Assembly: GCA_002067705.1 (NCBI GenBank)
Contig: MVRL01000090.1
Coordinates: 1-64,000, forward strand
DNA length: 64,000 nucleotides
Direction of reading: 5' to 3'
Source: Methanosaeta sp. PtaU1.Bin112
GTDB taxonomy: Archaea; Halobacteriota; Methanosarcinia; Methanotrichales; Methanotrichaceae
This document shows, one piece after another, positions 50,853 to 59,586 of the stretch. Each line of letters opens with the position of its first letter. Positions within the stretch are counted from its first letter, which is position 1. The translations under genes were made by a program, and so were the position numbers. The notes under the pieces are model-generated. The model did no database searches and was not told the origin of the DNA. It saw only the letters and a list, made by a program, of their open reading frames with translations.

Positions 50853-52817
50853 ATGCAAGAAGATAAATATGCCCAGAAGGAACATTCAATCAGACCCATG
50901 AATAAATCCAATTCCAGGAAGACATTTTCTCCCGCTAGCAGCGAGCTATTCTGGTGCGAAAGATGCAGCATCCCCCTTCTGGCTGAAAGATGCTCAGTCT
51001 GCCATCGCCCAGGTCGCAGAATAGAGATCGCGCCGCCAGGAGACATCCGCCTCTGCTCCAGGGCGGCAAAGGAGCTTCTCTATTCTCTTTTCGCTAAAAA
51101 TTACGGCTCGGCAGATTTCCTTGATGGCAGGATAATCCTGCTCAATAAGATCGCCGGATTGGATCGCCGAGATCAGGTGATCCTGGAAGGCCGCCACATC
51201 GCGACGCTATGGTTTGATGTCATATCCGGCTGCCATAAGCTGGATTTGGAAAGTGCCGGCGCGTCTCTGCTATGTAGCCAGGGCAAGAGCGGTCTGGTCT
51301 TATGCGACGATTCGATATTGAAAGGCCACATAAAGGGCAAATGGCTGGCTGAGGAGAAGATCATGAGCGGGCCATCCTCCCGAGAAGAAGGCCAGAACCT
51401 CGTCCTGAAGATCGGAAAATTCTCCGGAGTGGGAGTGGTTCGCAGAAAGGCTGGAGGCTCTCTCTCCATCCGGATTAAGGATGTCACGAAGAGCGATTTC
51501 ATTTTAAGCGAGATGAGGCCGTCTCTCGACGATATTGTCTCCTCCAATAAAGATTCCATAAAAGAGCTGGAGAAGAAGGCGATCAATGAGATAAAGAAAT
51601 ACCTCTCAAAGAACCGCCTCCCAGTTAACGTATCCTTCAGCGGCGGGAAAGACAGCCTGGCCTGCCTATGCCTGGCCCAGAAGATCCTGTCCCGGCCCGA
51701 GATCCTGTTCATCAATACTGGTCTGGAATTTCCAGAGACCGTGGAATATGTGAGGAATCTGTGTGCCTCCCAGAAGCTGCGGCTGCGGGAGATCAAAGCA
51801 GAGAGCGACTTTTTCGATCTCGTAAAGAACTTCGGCCCCCCGGCCAAGGACTTTCGCTGGTGCTGCAAGACCAATAAGCTGGGTCCGATGACAGCTTTTC
51901 TAAAAGAGAATTATCCCGGCGGCTGTGTTACCATTGAGGGGCGGCGCATCTATGAGTCATTTAACCGTTCCACAATCAAGGCTGTGGAGAGAAACCCCTA
52001 CGTCCCGAGCCAGACCACGCTGGCGCCTATTAGAGACTGGCGGGCCCTTGAGGTCATGCTCTACATCCGCTGGAATAAGCTAGATCCAAACCCCCTTTAC
52101 GAGGAGGACCTGGAGCGCATAGGTTGCTGGCTATGCCCTGCCGCGCTGCAATCTGAATTTGCTGGCCTGAGAGCGACCCATCCCTGGCTTTACGACCGGT
52201 GGATGGCCTCATTGAACGAATGGGCGGAGGACAATAAGCCTGTTGATGAGAGATACATTGACTGGGGCTTTTGGCGCTGGAAGAGACATCCTCCGAAGAT
52301 GCTAGAGATCGCAAAGGAGCACAATATCCCTCTTCTGGCTGGCAATGCCGATAAGAAGGAGATTGCATTGCAGACGGCGCGGGGCAGATCACCCTGCGGC
52401 CTCTCATACTCCATTGAGGCGAATTTATCCGCGCCTCAGAACCATCCCTTTTCCCTTGTGGCCTCTGCGCTCAATATCCTGGGGGAGGTGAAATATGCGG
52501 AAGATCTGGGAGCAGCCGTTATAAAGACCGAAAAAGGAAGGATTACCGTCTTTGCCAACGGACAGATCCTGATTATTGCCGAAAGAGAGCAGGCGGAACA
52601 GCAGCTGCAAGAGGTCTGCGAGACAATCCTGCGTGTGCAGATGTGTACGCGGTGCAAGATCTGCGAGAAGAATTGCAATAAAGGAGCGATTTCTGTTGCA
52701 GAGACAATGACAGTTGATGCGAAATTGTGCGATCACTGCAAAAAGTGTGCCAGAGGCTGCATTGCTGCAGATCAGGCTGCGAAGATCTACGCCAGACTGA
52801 TCGAGGCCGGAAGCTAG
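50853..52817 (+). CDS. PAPS-reductase-family PP-loop protein with zinc ribbon and 2x[4Fe-4S] domain
   Basis: A 654-residue multidomain protein known mainly from methanogens. An N-terminal zinc ribbon ('FWCERCSIPLLAERCSVC') precedes a central PUA-like region (about 130-230). Next is the adenosine-phosphosulfate-reductase-like PP-loop 'NVSFSGGKDSLACLCLAQKI' near residue 250, with 'CCKTNKLGPMTAFLKENYPG' and 'IGCWLCPAALQSEFAG'. The C-terminus has ferredoxin motifs 'CTRCKICEKNCNKGAI' and 'CDHCKKCARGC'. A PP-loop with Fe-S and possible RNA-binding modules could equally act in sulfate/sulfite assimilation or tRNA/nucleobase thiolation; the substrate is not established. An alternative start is the ATG at 50898. 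Confidence 0.8.
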   Translation: MQEDKYAQKEHSIRPMNKSNSRKTFSPASSELFWCERCSIPLLAERCSVCHRPGRRIEIAPPGDIRLCSRAAKELLYSLFAKNYGSADFLDGRIILLNKIAGLDRRDQVILEGRHIATLWFDVISGCHKLDLESAGASLLCSQGKSGLVLCDDSILKGHIKGKWLAEEKIMSGPSSREEGQNLVLKIGKFSGVGVVRRKAGGSLSIRIKDVTKSDFILSEMRPSLDDIVSSNKDSIKELEKKAINEIKKYLSKNRLPVNVSFSGGKDSLACLCLAQKILSRPEILFINTGLEFPETVEYVRNLCASQKLRLREIKAESDFFDLVKNFGPPAKDFRWCCKTNKLGPMTAFLKENYPGGCVTIEGRRIYESFNRSTIKAVERNPYVPSQTTLAPIRDWRALEVMLYIRWNKLDPNPLYEEDLERIGCWLCPAALQSEFAGLRATHPWLYDRWMASLNEWAEDNKPVDERYIDWGFWRWKRHPPKMLEIAKEHNIPLLAGNADKKEIALQTARGRSPCGLSYSIEANLSAPQNHPFSLVASALNILGEVKYAEDLGAAVIKTEKGRITVFANGQILIIAEREQAEQQLQEVCETILRVQMCTRCKICEKNCNKGAISVAETMTVDAKLCDHCKKCARGCIAADQAAKIYARLIEAGS

Positions 52818-52831
52818 TGATCCAAGGGCCA

Positions 52832-53455
52832 TTAGATTAATAAAAATAAAATTAATACAGAAGCAGGCACCAATAAGTTATCATCCACCGGAGTGGGAAG
52901 GCTTTCTGCAAATGCGGCTATTGCTGCCAGCGCTGCGCCAATCCAGCCTACGAACAGGCATGCCGGAAGAGAAAAAACAAAGAAAGCAATTGATCCCTCC
53001 CATGTCTTCCTGCGGTTATAGGGAAGGCGGCGGCAACCAATGATGCCAAAAATGGTTGCTGCTGAGTCTCCCGCAGCCAGGATCACAACTCCAGCTGCTA
53101 TCTCATAGATATTGTCCAGAAAGAGAGCCAGGAGAAGCGAACCTGCAACATACCAGAAAGCTCCGTAGCCGGGAAAGCGGACATTTTCTCTCTCAAAGGT
53201 CTCTAGAAGCCAATCCGCAATTGGAATCTTTCTGCCACTCTGCATCAAGAGGATCATGATGATGCCAAAGATGAGAACAGTGCTCAGAAAAAATATCAGA
53301 TGGATTCTGCTGGAGAAAAAGAGAAGAAGAATTAGGAAAAGGCCGAAAAAAAGATGGATGAGCTTTCTTCTCAGCTCGAAGAAGAAATTGCCTGCCTTGC
53401 CCGTCAACGGCTTGTCGAGAAGCAGCAATAAGGGATGATTTATGAAAAAGCTCAT
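52832..53455 (-). CDS. Dolichol-kinase / CDP-lipid-like integral membrane enzyme
   Basis: A 207-residue protein with about six membrane helices ('KLIHLFFGLFLILLLFFSSR', 'LIFFLSTVLIFGIIMILLMQ', and others). The conserved 'AAGDSAATIFGIIGCRR' and 'RRKTWEGSIAFFVFSLP' plus 'ESLPTPVDDNLLVPASVL' match the dolichol kinase / phytol kinase / diacylglycerol-like family, which uses CTP to phosphorylate polyprenols. In this organism it may phosphorylate dolichol or another isoprenoid alcohol. The exact substrate is inferred. The gene lies end-to-end with the PAPS-reductase-like gene. Confidence 0.8.
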   Translation of the reverse strand: MSFFINHPLLLLLDKPLTGKAGNFFFELRRKLIHLFFGLFLILLLFFSSRIHLIFFLSTVLIFGIIMILLMQSGRKIPIADWLLETFERENVRFPGYGAFWYVAGSLLLALFLDNIYEIAAGVVILAAGDSAATIFGIIGCRRLPYNRRKTWEGSIAFFVFSLPACLFVGWIGAALAAIAAFAESLPTPVDDNLLVPASVLILFLLI

Positions 53456-53629
53456 AGGATTCCTCTTTTAAAATGTTAGTAGTTGCCGCAAGTATAAAAA
53501 CTATAGGAAAGATGCTTCCCCTGCGGGCTATGCCATCTAGCGCAATCGATAAGGCCAGTTCAGGCTTTTCATCTTGAGCCATTGGCAAATCCTTAACTAT
53601 CAGGCCGATAAGAAGCAGGCGGTGAAAAC

Positions 53630-54064
53630 ATGCGAAGAAGCTACAAGCTCATGCTCTTATTCATTGCAGTATTGATTCTATCGATCCCGGCACTGGCAGA
53701 GAGCAGTTACACTGTGAACATCACTGCAGACAAGTTTCTGGGCAACTATCTGGTAAACCAGAGCGGCTTTGCTCTCTACTACTTCTCAAACGACGGCAGC
53801 GCGAGCGGCTCCAGCACCTGTTACGACGATTGCGCCACCAAATGGCCGCCCTTCTATGCCGAGACATTAATCCTGCCGGACAACCTGAGAACCGTCGACT
53901 TTGCCGCAATAACCAGAACCGACGGATCAAAGCAGACCACATTCAAAGGATGGCCACTCTACCTCTATTCCAAGGACCAGGCCCCCGGAGACATCTTTGG
54001 AAACGGTAGAGAAGACAATCTCTGGCATGTAATCGACCCTCAGGAGCAACCACAGCTCTTCTAA
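53630..54064 (+). CDS. Secreted lipoprotein-repeat (PF03640-type) protein
   Basis: A 144-residue protein with signal peptide 'LMLLFIAVLILSIPALAESS' and a mature part matching the secreted-repeat family of unknown function: 'YLVNQSGFALYYFSNDGSAS', 'CYDDCATKWPPFYAET', 'TDGSKQTTFKGWPLYLYSKD' and 'GREDNLWHVIDP'. The 'Y-L-x-D/S-x-x-G-x-x-L-Y-x-F' plus 'C..C...WPP' pattern is the signature. Only C-x3-C is present, likely a disulfide. Exported. It sits 70 bases before SagB with the same orientation. Confidence 0.85.
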   Translation: MRRSYKLMLLFIAVLILSIPALAESSYTVNITADKFLGNYLVNQSGFALYYFSNDGSASGSSTCYDDCATKWPPFYAETLILPDNLRTVDFAAITRTDGSKQTTFKGWPLYLYSKDQAPGDIFGNGREDNLWHVIDPQEQPQLF

Positions 54065-54134
54065 AGTCCCCATAATCAAGGATGGATAGCCGGGGACAGA
54101 AAGCACACCGCTATCCATTCATCAGAGGAGCATT

Positions 54135-55883
54135 GTGTCTGAACTTATGTCTGAAGACTACGATCAGGTTATCGCTTACCACCTGAGGACGAAGCATCGG
54201 CCTCGATCTATGGCCCCAGGACCGACCGGACTGGACTGGTCCACTCAGCCGGATCCCTTTCGAAGATACGAAGGAGCGGCTGAAATCCCGCTAAGCAGAG
54301 AGGGTTTTCACTCACAGGAGAGCGGGATCGAGGGAACAGCTGAATACATAACGGAATACAGAACAGATTGCACCAAAGGGCCTTCTCCTCTGAATCTCAT
54401 GAGCCTCTCTCAGCTCTTCTTTGAGAGCCTGGCGATATCCGGGCAGAAGAGTCTGGCCAGAGCCAGGTGGTTCTTGCGCGTGAATCCCTCCAGCGGCAAT
54501 TTGCATCCTACGGAAGCCTATCTGATTGCCGGCCCTTTTGATGCATCATATCCGGCATTGTCGCCAGGATTGTACCACTATTCTCCCAAAATCCATGCTC
54601 TTGAGAAGATCGCCGGAATGGAGGAGTCAAGCTGGCAGGCGCTTGGTCTTGCCAGAGGAACGCTGCTCCTGGCACTCACCTCTATCTATTGGCGGCAATC
54701 CTGGAAATATGGAGAGAGGGGCTTCCGCTACTCGATGCTCGATCTGGGTCATGCTATGGCGGCGGTGGCAGTGGCCGCACGCTGTTTGGGCTGGCAGGCA
54801 CAGCTTGAAGATGATCTGGGAACCGACGATCTGACGGCTTTGCTCGGCCTGAAAGATCTGATCCAGCATTCCGGCAATGACCTGGAAGATGAGCATGCAG
54901 GACTGCTCATGACAATTCGCACAGACGGCAGCAAGAATCGACTCCGGCTGCATTTATCGAACCTGTCCAAGCTGAAATTTCAGAGGGAGCCGGTCCGGGC
55001 TAATGTATTAAGCTCCGGGCATGTTCCCTGGGATTGGATCGAGCTGGCAAGTGAGGCCAGCAAGAAACAGGCTGCCGATAATATCTGCTCAGCTATATGC
55101 TCGGCAATCCGTTCCGACTCATCTTCTCTTCCCGGCGCCCCAGAAGCGCGTAATGATTCTAGCTGCGACCCGCATACCGATCCTGTCGCCAGGTACGGCC
55201 AGGTGCTGCGCAAAAGGCGCAGTGCTCAGGTTATGGATGGCAAAAGCAGCATGCCAAAGCACAGTTTCTTTGCCATTTTGCAAGATGCAATGCCGAGGTC
55301 ATCTCCTTTTTTCCTGCTGCCCAATCGGCCCTCTGTTCATCCGATCATCTTCGCGCACCGCGTGGATGATCTGGAAAAAGGGCTGTATTTATGGCTTAGA
55401 GACGACAGGCGGAAAGAAGAGCTAAAAGAGGCCATGCGTGAGGATTTTCTCTGGGAGAGGCCATCGCGCACGCCTGATGATATTAAGCTCTATCTGCTCG
55501 CTCAGGGTGACAGCCGCCTGGCAGCCAAGGAGACATCCTGCCGCCAGAACATAGCCTCAGACGGATGCTTTGCTGCTGCCATGCTTGCCCAGTTTGAAGA
55601 GCCTTTGAAGGAATACGGTCCCTGGTACTATCGCCGGCTCTTCTGGGAGTGCGGGGCTATCGGCCAGGCATTCTACCTGACAGCAGAGGCCGAGGGCTTT
55701 CAGGGTTGCGGCATCGGCTGCTTCTTCGATGATATGGTGCACACCATGCTTGGGCTTTCCGGATTAAAATATCAGGACCTGTACCATTTCACCGTGGGAA
55801 AAGCGATTGCCGACCCAAGGCTGATCGATCTGCCAGCCTATGAGAGACCGCCTAAGAAAGACCAAAAGAATGAAATGGATTGA
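54135..55883 (+). CDS. SagB/ThcOx-type nitroreductase-fold oxidoreductase, duplicated
   Basis: A 582-residue FMN-dependent protein. The start is GTG at 54135 with AGAGGAG five bases upstream. The N-terminus 'IAYHLRTKHRPRS' and 'GLDWSTQPDPFRRYEGA' is typical. The first nitroreductase half has 'VNPSSGNLHPTEAYLIAG' and 'LDLGHAMAAVAVAARCLGWQ'. The second half has 'RRSAQVMDGKSSMPKHSFFA' and 'LFWECGAIGQAFYLTAEAEG'. SagB-type enzymes oxidise azoline rings in modified peptides, but no precursor peptide or cyclodehydratase lies here, so it is an orphan. It may form an operon with the next gene. Confidence 0.85.
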   Translation: MSELMSEDYDQVIAYHLRTKHRPRSMAPGPTGLDWSTQPDPFRRYEGAAEIPLSREGFHSQESGIEGTAEYITEYRTDCTKGPSPLNLMSLSQLFFESLAISGQKSLARARWFLRVNPSSGNLHPTEAYLIAGPFDASYPALSPGLYHYSPKIHALEKIAGMEESSWQALGLARGTLLLALTSIYWRQSWKYGERGFRYSMLDLGHAMAAVAVAARCLGWQAQLEDDLGTDDLTALLGLKDLIQHSGNDLEDEHAGLLMTIRTDGSKNRLRLHLSNLSKLKFQREPVRANVLSSGHVPWDWIELASEASKKQAADNICSAICSAIRSDSSSLPGAPEARNDSSCDPHTDPVARYGQVLRKRRSAQVMDGKSSMPKHSFFAILQDAMPRSSPFFLLPNRPSVHPIIFAHRVDDLEKGLYLWLRDDRRKEELKEAMREDFLWERPSRTPDDIKLYLLAQGDSRLAAKETSCRQNIASDGCFAAAMLAQFEEPLKEYGPWYYRRLFWECGAIGQAFYLTAEAEGFQGCGIGCFFDDMVHTMLGLSGLKYQDLYHFTVGKAIADPRLIDLPAYERPPKKDQKNEMD

Positions 55884-55900
55884 AATGAGTAGCAATAGCA

Positions 55901-56518
55901 ATGCGCGCAGAATTAATCCTGATCCTGGTGCTGGGCCTAGCATCACTTACAGCACCGGCTCATGCTTATAATGAATCCGGACCGGTTGGGCCATACAACG
56001 TCTCTTTCGTTATGAATACCACGTTGGATTACAAAGTAATCGTTGAGGCGCCAACTCGCGGTGTAACCTCAATGGGTGTTAAATTTGACCGGTACAACCT
56101 GACCATAGATAGCGCCGATTACTTTGCCTGGCTGATTCTGACACGCTATGAAGAGCCAATGGTTGCCAATATCACCGCCAATGAATATATTGTGTACAGC
56201 GCTCTGATAAGCGCCGGGGCGGATAAGCCCAATCTCTACCCGCTAACAATCGACGGAAAACCGGCCTCCCTGGGCAATTTCAGATTTGAGAGGCAATTTT
56301 TAGGACAGGGCCAATACCAGGAAGGCGATCTCATCGTCGCGGCCAGCTACTCCCCAGATGCGAGAATCTCCGAGGATGGAGTCTACCGAGGAAAGACCGA
56401 CTGCCGCATCATATCCACCTTCCCCTGGGAGATCATCAGGGACCTGATCTACACCCTGCATGTTGAGGTGCCAAAAGAGGAAGAGGCACTCTTGAGCCCA
56501 GGAAACCTATCTCTCTGA
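55901..56518 (+). CDS. Secreted protein of unknown function
   Basis: A 205-residue protein with a clear signal peptide ('LILILVLGLASLTAPAHA') and a beta-rich mature part containing 'GPVGPYNVSFVMNTTLDYKV', 'MGVKFDRYNLTIDSADYFAW' and 'GKTDCRIISTFPWEIIRDLI'. One Cys only, and several N-x-T/S sites that could be glycosylated. I do not recognise the family. It lies 17 bases after SagB on the same strand, so it is probably co-transcribed. Confidence 0.75.
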   Translation: MRAELILILVLGLASLTAPAHAYNESGPVGPYNVSFVMNTTLDYKVIVEAPTRGVTSMGVKFDRYNLTIDSADYFAWLILTRYEEPMVANITANEYIVYSALISAGADKPNLYPLTIDGKPASLGNFRFERQFLGQGQYQEGDLIVAASYSPDARISEDGVYRGKTDCRIISTFPWEIIRDLIYTLHVEVPKEEEALLSPGNLSL

Positions 56519-56596
56519 TATCCGGCCCTTCCCGGCCCCATCAGTTCAGGGTATGGAGATGATATTTTCGATATGCGAAGCCATATAGAGGGTTCA

Positions 56597-56632
56597 TGTA
56601 GATATTAGGTGATATCTACATAAAAATCACCT
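56597..56632 (+). promoter_or_regulatory. Overlapping, mutually exclusive hairpins upstream of the Tyr-rich protein
   Basis: Arms tgtagatat (56597-56605) and atatctaca (56612-56620) form a nine-base inverted repeat with a six-base loop. The overlapping arms aggtgat (56607-56613) and atcacct (56626-56632) form a second seven-base stem that uses bases of the first. The two cannot form together. This could be a dimeric operator or an RNA switch; the ATG follows 15 bases later. An AT-rich element ttttaatatt lies between. Confidence 0.55.
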
Positions 56633-56647
56633 TTTAATATTAAGCTA

Positions 56648-57142
56648 ATGAACAAGGTATTTGGAGGAATTGTAATCTACTCAATAAAGCTGATGTTGTC
56701 AATCCTGGCGCTGGGAATGCTGGTTGCAGTGGGCGCCGCCGTAGATGGAATGGATGGTTTTGGAGCTTCACCTCATGACGGATCGGATGGTTTCGGTGGT
56801 CATGACGGTCATGATGGCCCTGACGGCCATGGCGATAGGCATGATTTCGATGCCCACAAATATCATGATTGGCTCAATCCCGGCGGCATTTCCTATGTCT
56901 ATAGCTGGGGATATCCATCCTATCATTATACCTACTGGTATCCGACCTATACCTATCCAAGCTATACCTATACCTATCCGACCTACTACACCGCACCTGC
57001 TGTCTATCCAACATACACTTACTATTATGATCCGATAGTCTATGATCCCTGGTATGCAACCAATGTCTACGGATGGAGCGGAGTGAGCTACTCCTATTCC
57101 ACTAGATGGTCCTGGTCTACTCACGGCGGATATTTCTTCTGA
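56648..57142 (+). CDS. Secreted Asp/Gly/His- and Tyr-rich low-complexity protein
   Basis: A 164-residue protein. A hydrophobic signal ('SIKLMLSILALGMLVAVGAA') is followed by an Asp/Gly/His block (about 33-70; 'HDGHDGPDGHGDRHDFDAHK') and a Tyr/Pro/Thr/Ser block (about 80-164; 'YPTYTYPSYTYTYPTYYTAP'). The first block could bind metal ions; the second is a repetitive Y-P/T pattern like adhesive or matrix proteins. No family is recognised. The overlapping hairpins just upstream suggest regulated expression. Confidence 0.7.
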   Translation: MNKVFGGIVIYSIKLMLSILALGMLVAVGAAVDGMDGFGASPHDGSDGFGGHDGHDGPDGHGDRHDFDAHKYHDWLNPGGISYVYSWGYPSYHYTYWYPTYTYPSYTYTYPTYYTAPAVYPTYTYYYDPIVYDPWYATNVYGWSGVSYSYSTRWSWSTHGGYFF

Positions 57143-57278
57143 AGCAAGCATTTCTTCTGAAGATAATGTGATTTGGCACCCTGCCGCCAGCAATCGGCCC
57201 TGGTGGCAGCCTATCATATGTTTTTATGATTATTGAAGCGGAAATTTTCCAGGCTGAAAAGAGGCAAATTTTTTTATT

Positions 57279-57288
57279 AAAAAAAAAA
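57279..57288 (-). terminator. Poly-T tract after the FKBP gene
   Basis: On the minus strand a run of about ten T follows the FKBP stop by some 17 bases. Archaeal RNA polymerase terminates on such oligo-T tracts without a hairpin, so this is a likely transcript end for the pyrB-pyrI-FKBP group. Confidence 0.6.
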
Positions 57289-57305
57289 GATAGATCGACA
57301 GCATT

Positions 57306-58061
57306 CTAAGCTGCCGTTGTTTCCTCGGGCTTCAACTCTTCCGGCTCTGTTGGCTCGGCCTTTAGCTCCTTTCCCGGCGGGGAGATAAGCTGCGAGGTGA
57401 CACGCTCACCTGTATGCTTCTCGACGTAGTCTACCTCTTTCAGCCCCAGATGATGAATGATCATCTCCGCCACGCCGCGCCTGATCATGAGCCATTCCTT
57501 GTAATAGGAGAGCTCCCAGGGAGCGGTTATTACGGCAACATCATCCTTTATTTCCGCTTCGAGATCCATGCGGGCAAATGTCTTGATGAGGCCTTTGAGC
57601 TTCTCTTGCCGATCCTCAATGGACTCAGTGATCTTGTATTCGTAGACGATGGTCTTGTCGGCCAGAGGATGGTTGAAATCGATGCTCGCCTTTCGCCCTA
57701 TTATTCTGGTGACGGTTCCAGCCTTATTCTCGAGGCCCACGCGCATTCCAACTACAGGTTTTTTATCCTTGAATTTGTTCAGGGCAACGATCTCAATTTT
57801 CTTGGGATCGCGCAATCCGAAGGCTTTCTCAGGCGGTATCTCCACCCTGCCACTGTATCCGATCTCTTTTCCAATCAGATCTTCTTCGAAGCCCTTCACT
57901 AGCTGGCCGGCACCAATTACAATGAGATGTGGACCATACTGGATCTCTTCGTCAAATATTCCCTTCTCTGTGGCAACGTCCTTATCCGTGGCAGCAATTA
58001 CCTGCCCATCAACGCTCTCTATGTAATCAATTCTGATGAAATCGCCATTCTTCACAGTCAT
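57306..58061 (-). CDS. FKBP-type peptidyl-prolyl isomerase (archaeal long type)
   Basis: A 251-residue FKBP. The family core is split by an inserted flap as in SlyD/archaeal FKBP26: 'VKNGDFIRIDYIESVDGQVI', 'LIVIGAGQLVKGFEEDLIGK' and 'YSGRVEIPPEKAFGLRDPKK', then 'NHPLADKTIVYEYKITESIE'. The C-terminal 100 residues or so form the long-type extension ending in a Pro/Glu tail. It catalyses prolyl cis-trans isomerisation and probably also acts as a chaperone. The ATG at 58061 has GGAG eight bases upstream; the longer frame (58142) overlaps the space before pyrI. It lies downstream of pyrI. Confidence 0.9.
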   Translation of the reverse strand: MTVKNGDFIRIDYIESVDGQVIAATDKDVATEKGIFDEEIQYGPHLIVIGAGQLVKGFEEDLIGKEIGYSGRVEIPPEKAFGLRDPKKIEIVALNKFKDKKPVVGMRVGLENKAGTVTRIIGRKASIDFNHPLADKTIVYEYKITESIEDRQEKLKGLIKTFARMDLEAEIKDDVAVITAPWELSYYKEWLMIRRGVAEMIIHHLGLKEVDYVEKHTGERVTSQLISPPGKELKAEPTEPEELKPEETTAA

Positions 58062-58146
58062 CTTTTTCTCCATCCTAATCCTGAATGAACTTAACCTAAT
58101 CCGGGGCAAGACATGCCTCAAACCTGATTTATACTTTCGCATTCGT

Positions 58147-58626
58147 TCAGATCAAGTATTCTGCGATTCTGTCAGCAAGAAGCTGCTCGCAATAGAGGCA
58201 ACGCAACAGAACCGGGTTTTTGGTCTTGACAAGCATCCTGGACTTTATGGGCTCAAGGGTGTTGGAGATGCAGTTGGGATTCTGGCAGCGAACCACTCCC
58301 ACGATCTCATCCGGCAGATCGACAGCTCTCTTTTCAATGACTTTGCCATCCCTTATGATATTGATAGATGCAGCCGGAGCGATCAGCGCGATCCGGTTTA
58401 CCTCCTCCTCGAACAGCTCGCGGTCCTCGACCTTAACGATGTCCTTTTTTCCGAGCTTTCTGCTTTCCACGTTCATGACCACGGAGACAGTAGCGCCTGT
58501 AGTGCCAGCTATTCCCAGGATCTTGAGAACATTGAGCGCCTGGCCACCAGCAATGTGATCAATCACCGTTCCGTTGTTGATGGGCTTTACCCGCAGCCCC
58601 TTTGGCACATCTTTTATCTCGGACAT
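58147..58626 (-). CDS. pyrI: Aspartate carbamoyltransferase regulatory chain
   Basis: A 159-residue PyrI. The N-terminal allosteric domain starts 'LRVKPINNGTVIDHIAGGQA'. The zinc site uses four Cys in 'RCQNPNCISN' and 'LLRCLYCEQL'. It binds nucleotide effectors and the catalytic PyrB trimers. The ATG at 58626 is one base after the stop of pyrB (TAAAATG), so the two are translationally coupled. Because pyrB is damaged here, PyrI would lack its partner if the sequence is right. Confidence 0.95.
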   Translation of the reverse strand: MSEIKDVPKGLRVKPINNGTVIDHIAGGQALNVLKILGIAGTTGATVSVVMNVESRKLGKKDIVKVEDRELFEEEVNRIALIAPAASINIIRDGKVIEKRAVDLPDEIVGVVRCQNPNCISNTLEPIKSRMLVKTKNPVLLRCLYCEQLLADRIAEYLI

Positions 58627-58627
58627 T

Positions 58628-59522
58628 TTAGCAACCCCCGCCGATGAGCATCTTGAGAAGAGCCATGCGAACAGGAACGCCGTAAAAAGACTGCTGGAAG
58701 TAGCGAGCATGAGGCGTCTCATCCACGGATGGAGCAATCTCGTCCACTCGCGGCAGAGGATGCATGACAATTAGCCCCTCTCTGGCTCCGGCCATGAACT
58801 CGGGAGTGATTCTGTAGCAACTGGCCACTTTCTTGTACTCTACCGGATCTGGAAACCTCTCTCTTTGAATGCGGGTCATGTAAAGCACATCCACATTGGT
58901 GATCACCTCTCCCAGGTCACAGGTCTCGCGAACCTGTGTCCCCTTGCAGGACAGATCCGACTTTATGGAATCGGGCATTCTCAGGCTGGCGGGAGAGACG
59001 AGAGTTATGTCGGCCCCGAAGAGAGAGAGAGCATAGGCCAGAGAGTGAACCGTGCGGCCGTATTTCAGATCGCCAACAAGAGCAATGCTCAGATTCTCCA
59101 GATGGCTCTCTTTCTTGATGGTGTAAAGGTCCAGAAGAGTCTGAGTGGGATGATGCCCGGCACCATCACCAGCGTTGAGCACGGGCACAGGCGAAAACTG
59201 GGAGGCGAGGCGGGCCGAGCACCAGGGCATCAGCATAGCCGCCGATGACTCGCACCGTGTCCGCCAGAGACTCGCCTTTGGAGATGGAAGATCCTTCTGC
59301 GGGCCCCAGGTTGATGACCCCTCCCCCCAGCCTCTTCATTGCGGTCTCAAATGACATGCGCGTTCTGGTGGAGGGCTCAAAGAAGAGCAGAGCCAGGATT
59401 TTGCCTGCCATCATATCGCTCTTCTTTCCTCGCGCATAAGGCTCCAGGGACTCGGCCAGATCGAGCACAGAATCGATCTCCTCTCTGGAGAACTCTCGCA
59501 TGGTGAGAACATGTCTCTTCAT
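58628..59522 (-). pseudogene. pyrB: Aspartate carbamoyltransferase catalytic chain, frameshifted with a small deletion
   Basis: The N-terminal part (59522 to about 59220) reads 'LTMREFSREEIDSVLDLAES', 'LALLFFEPSTRTRMSFETAM' (the phosphate-binding STRT motif) and '[17 protein letters not shown]'. It then leaves frame. The continuation (from about 59219) is '[20 protein letters not shown]', '[14 protein letters not shown]' and '[12 protein letters not shown]'. Normal PyrB has R-H-P-x-E-G between 'DALV' and 'ARLA'; those residues (about 20 bases) are missing at 59219/59220, which removes the Arg-His-Pro loop that holds carbamoyl phosphate. Everything else is intact, so this is either a very recent mutation or a sequencing/assembly error. 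Confidence 0.85.
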
Positions 59523-59586
59523 GAACATGCTATGCCTATCTAAATTATTGGATAATAAGGCTTTCACAGGGACCCGGGGAGGCAGA

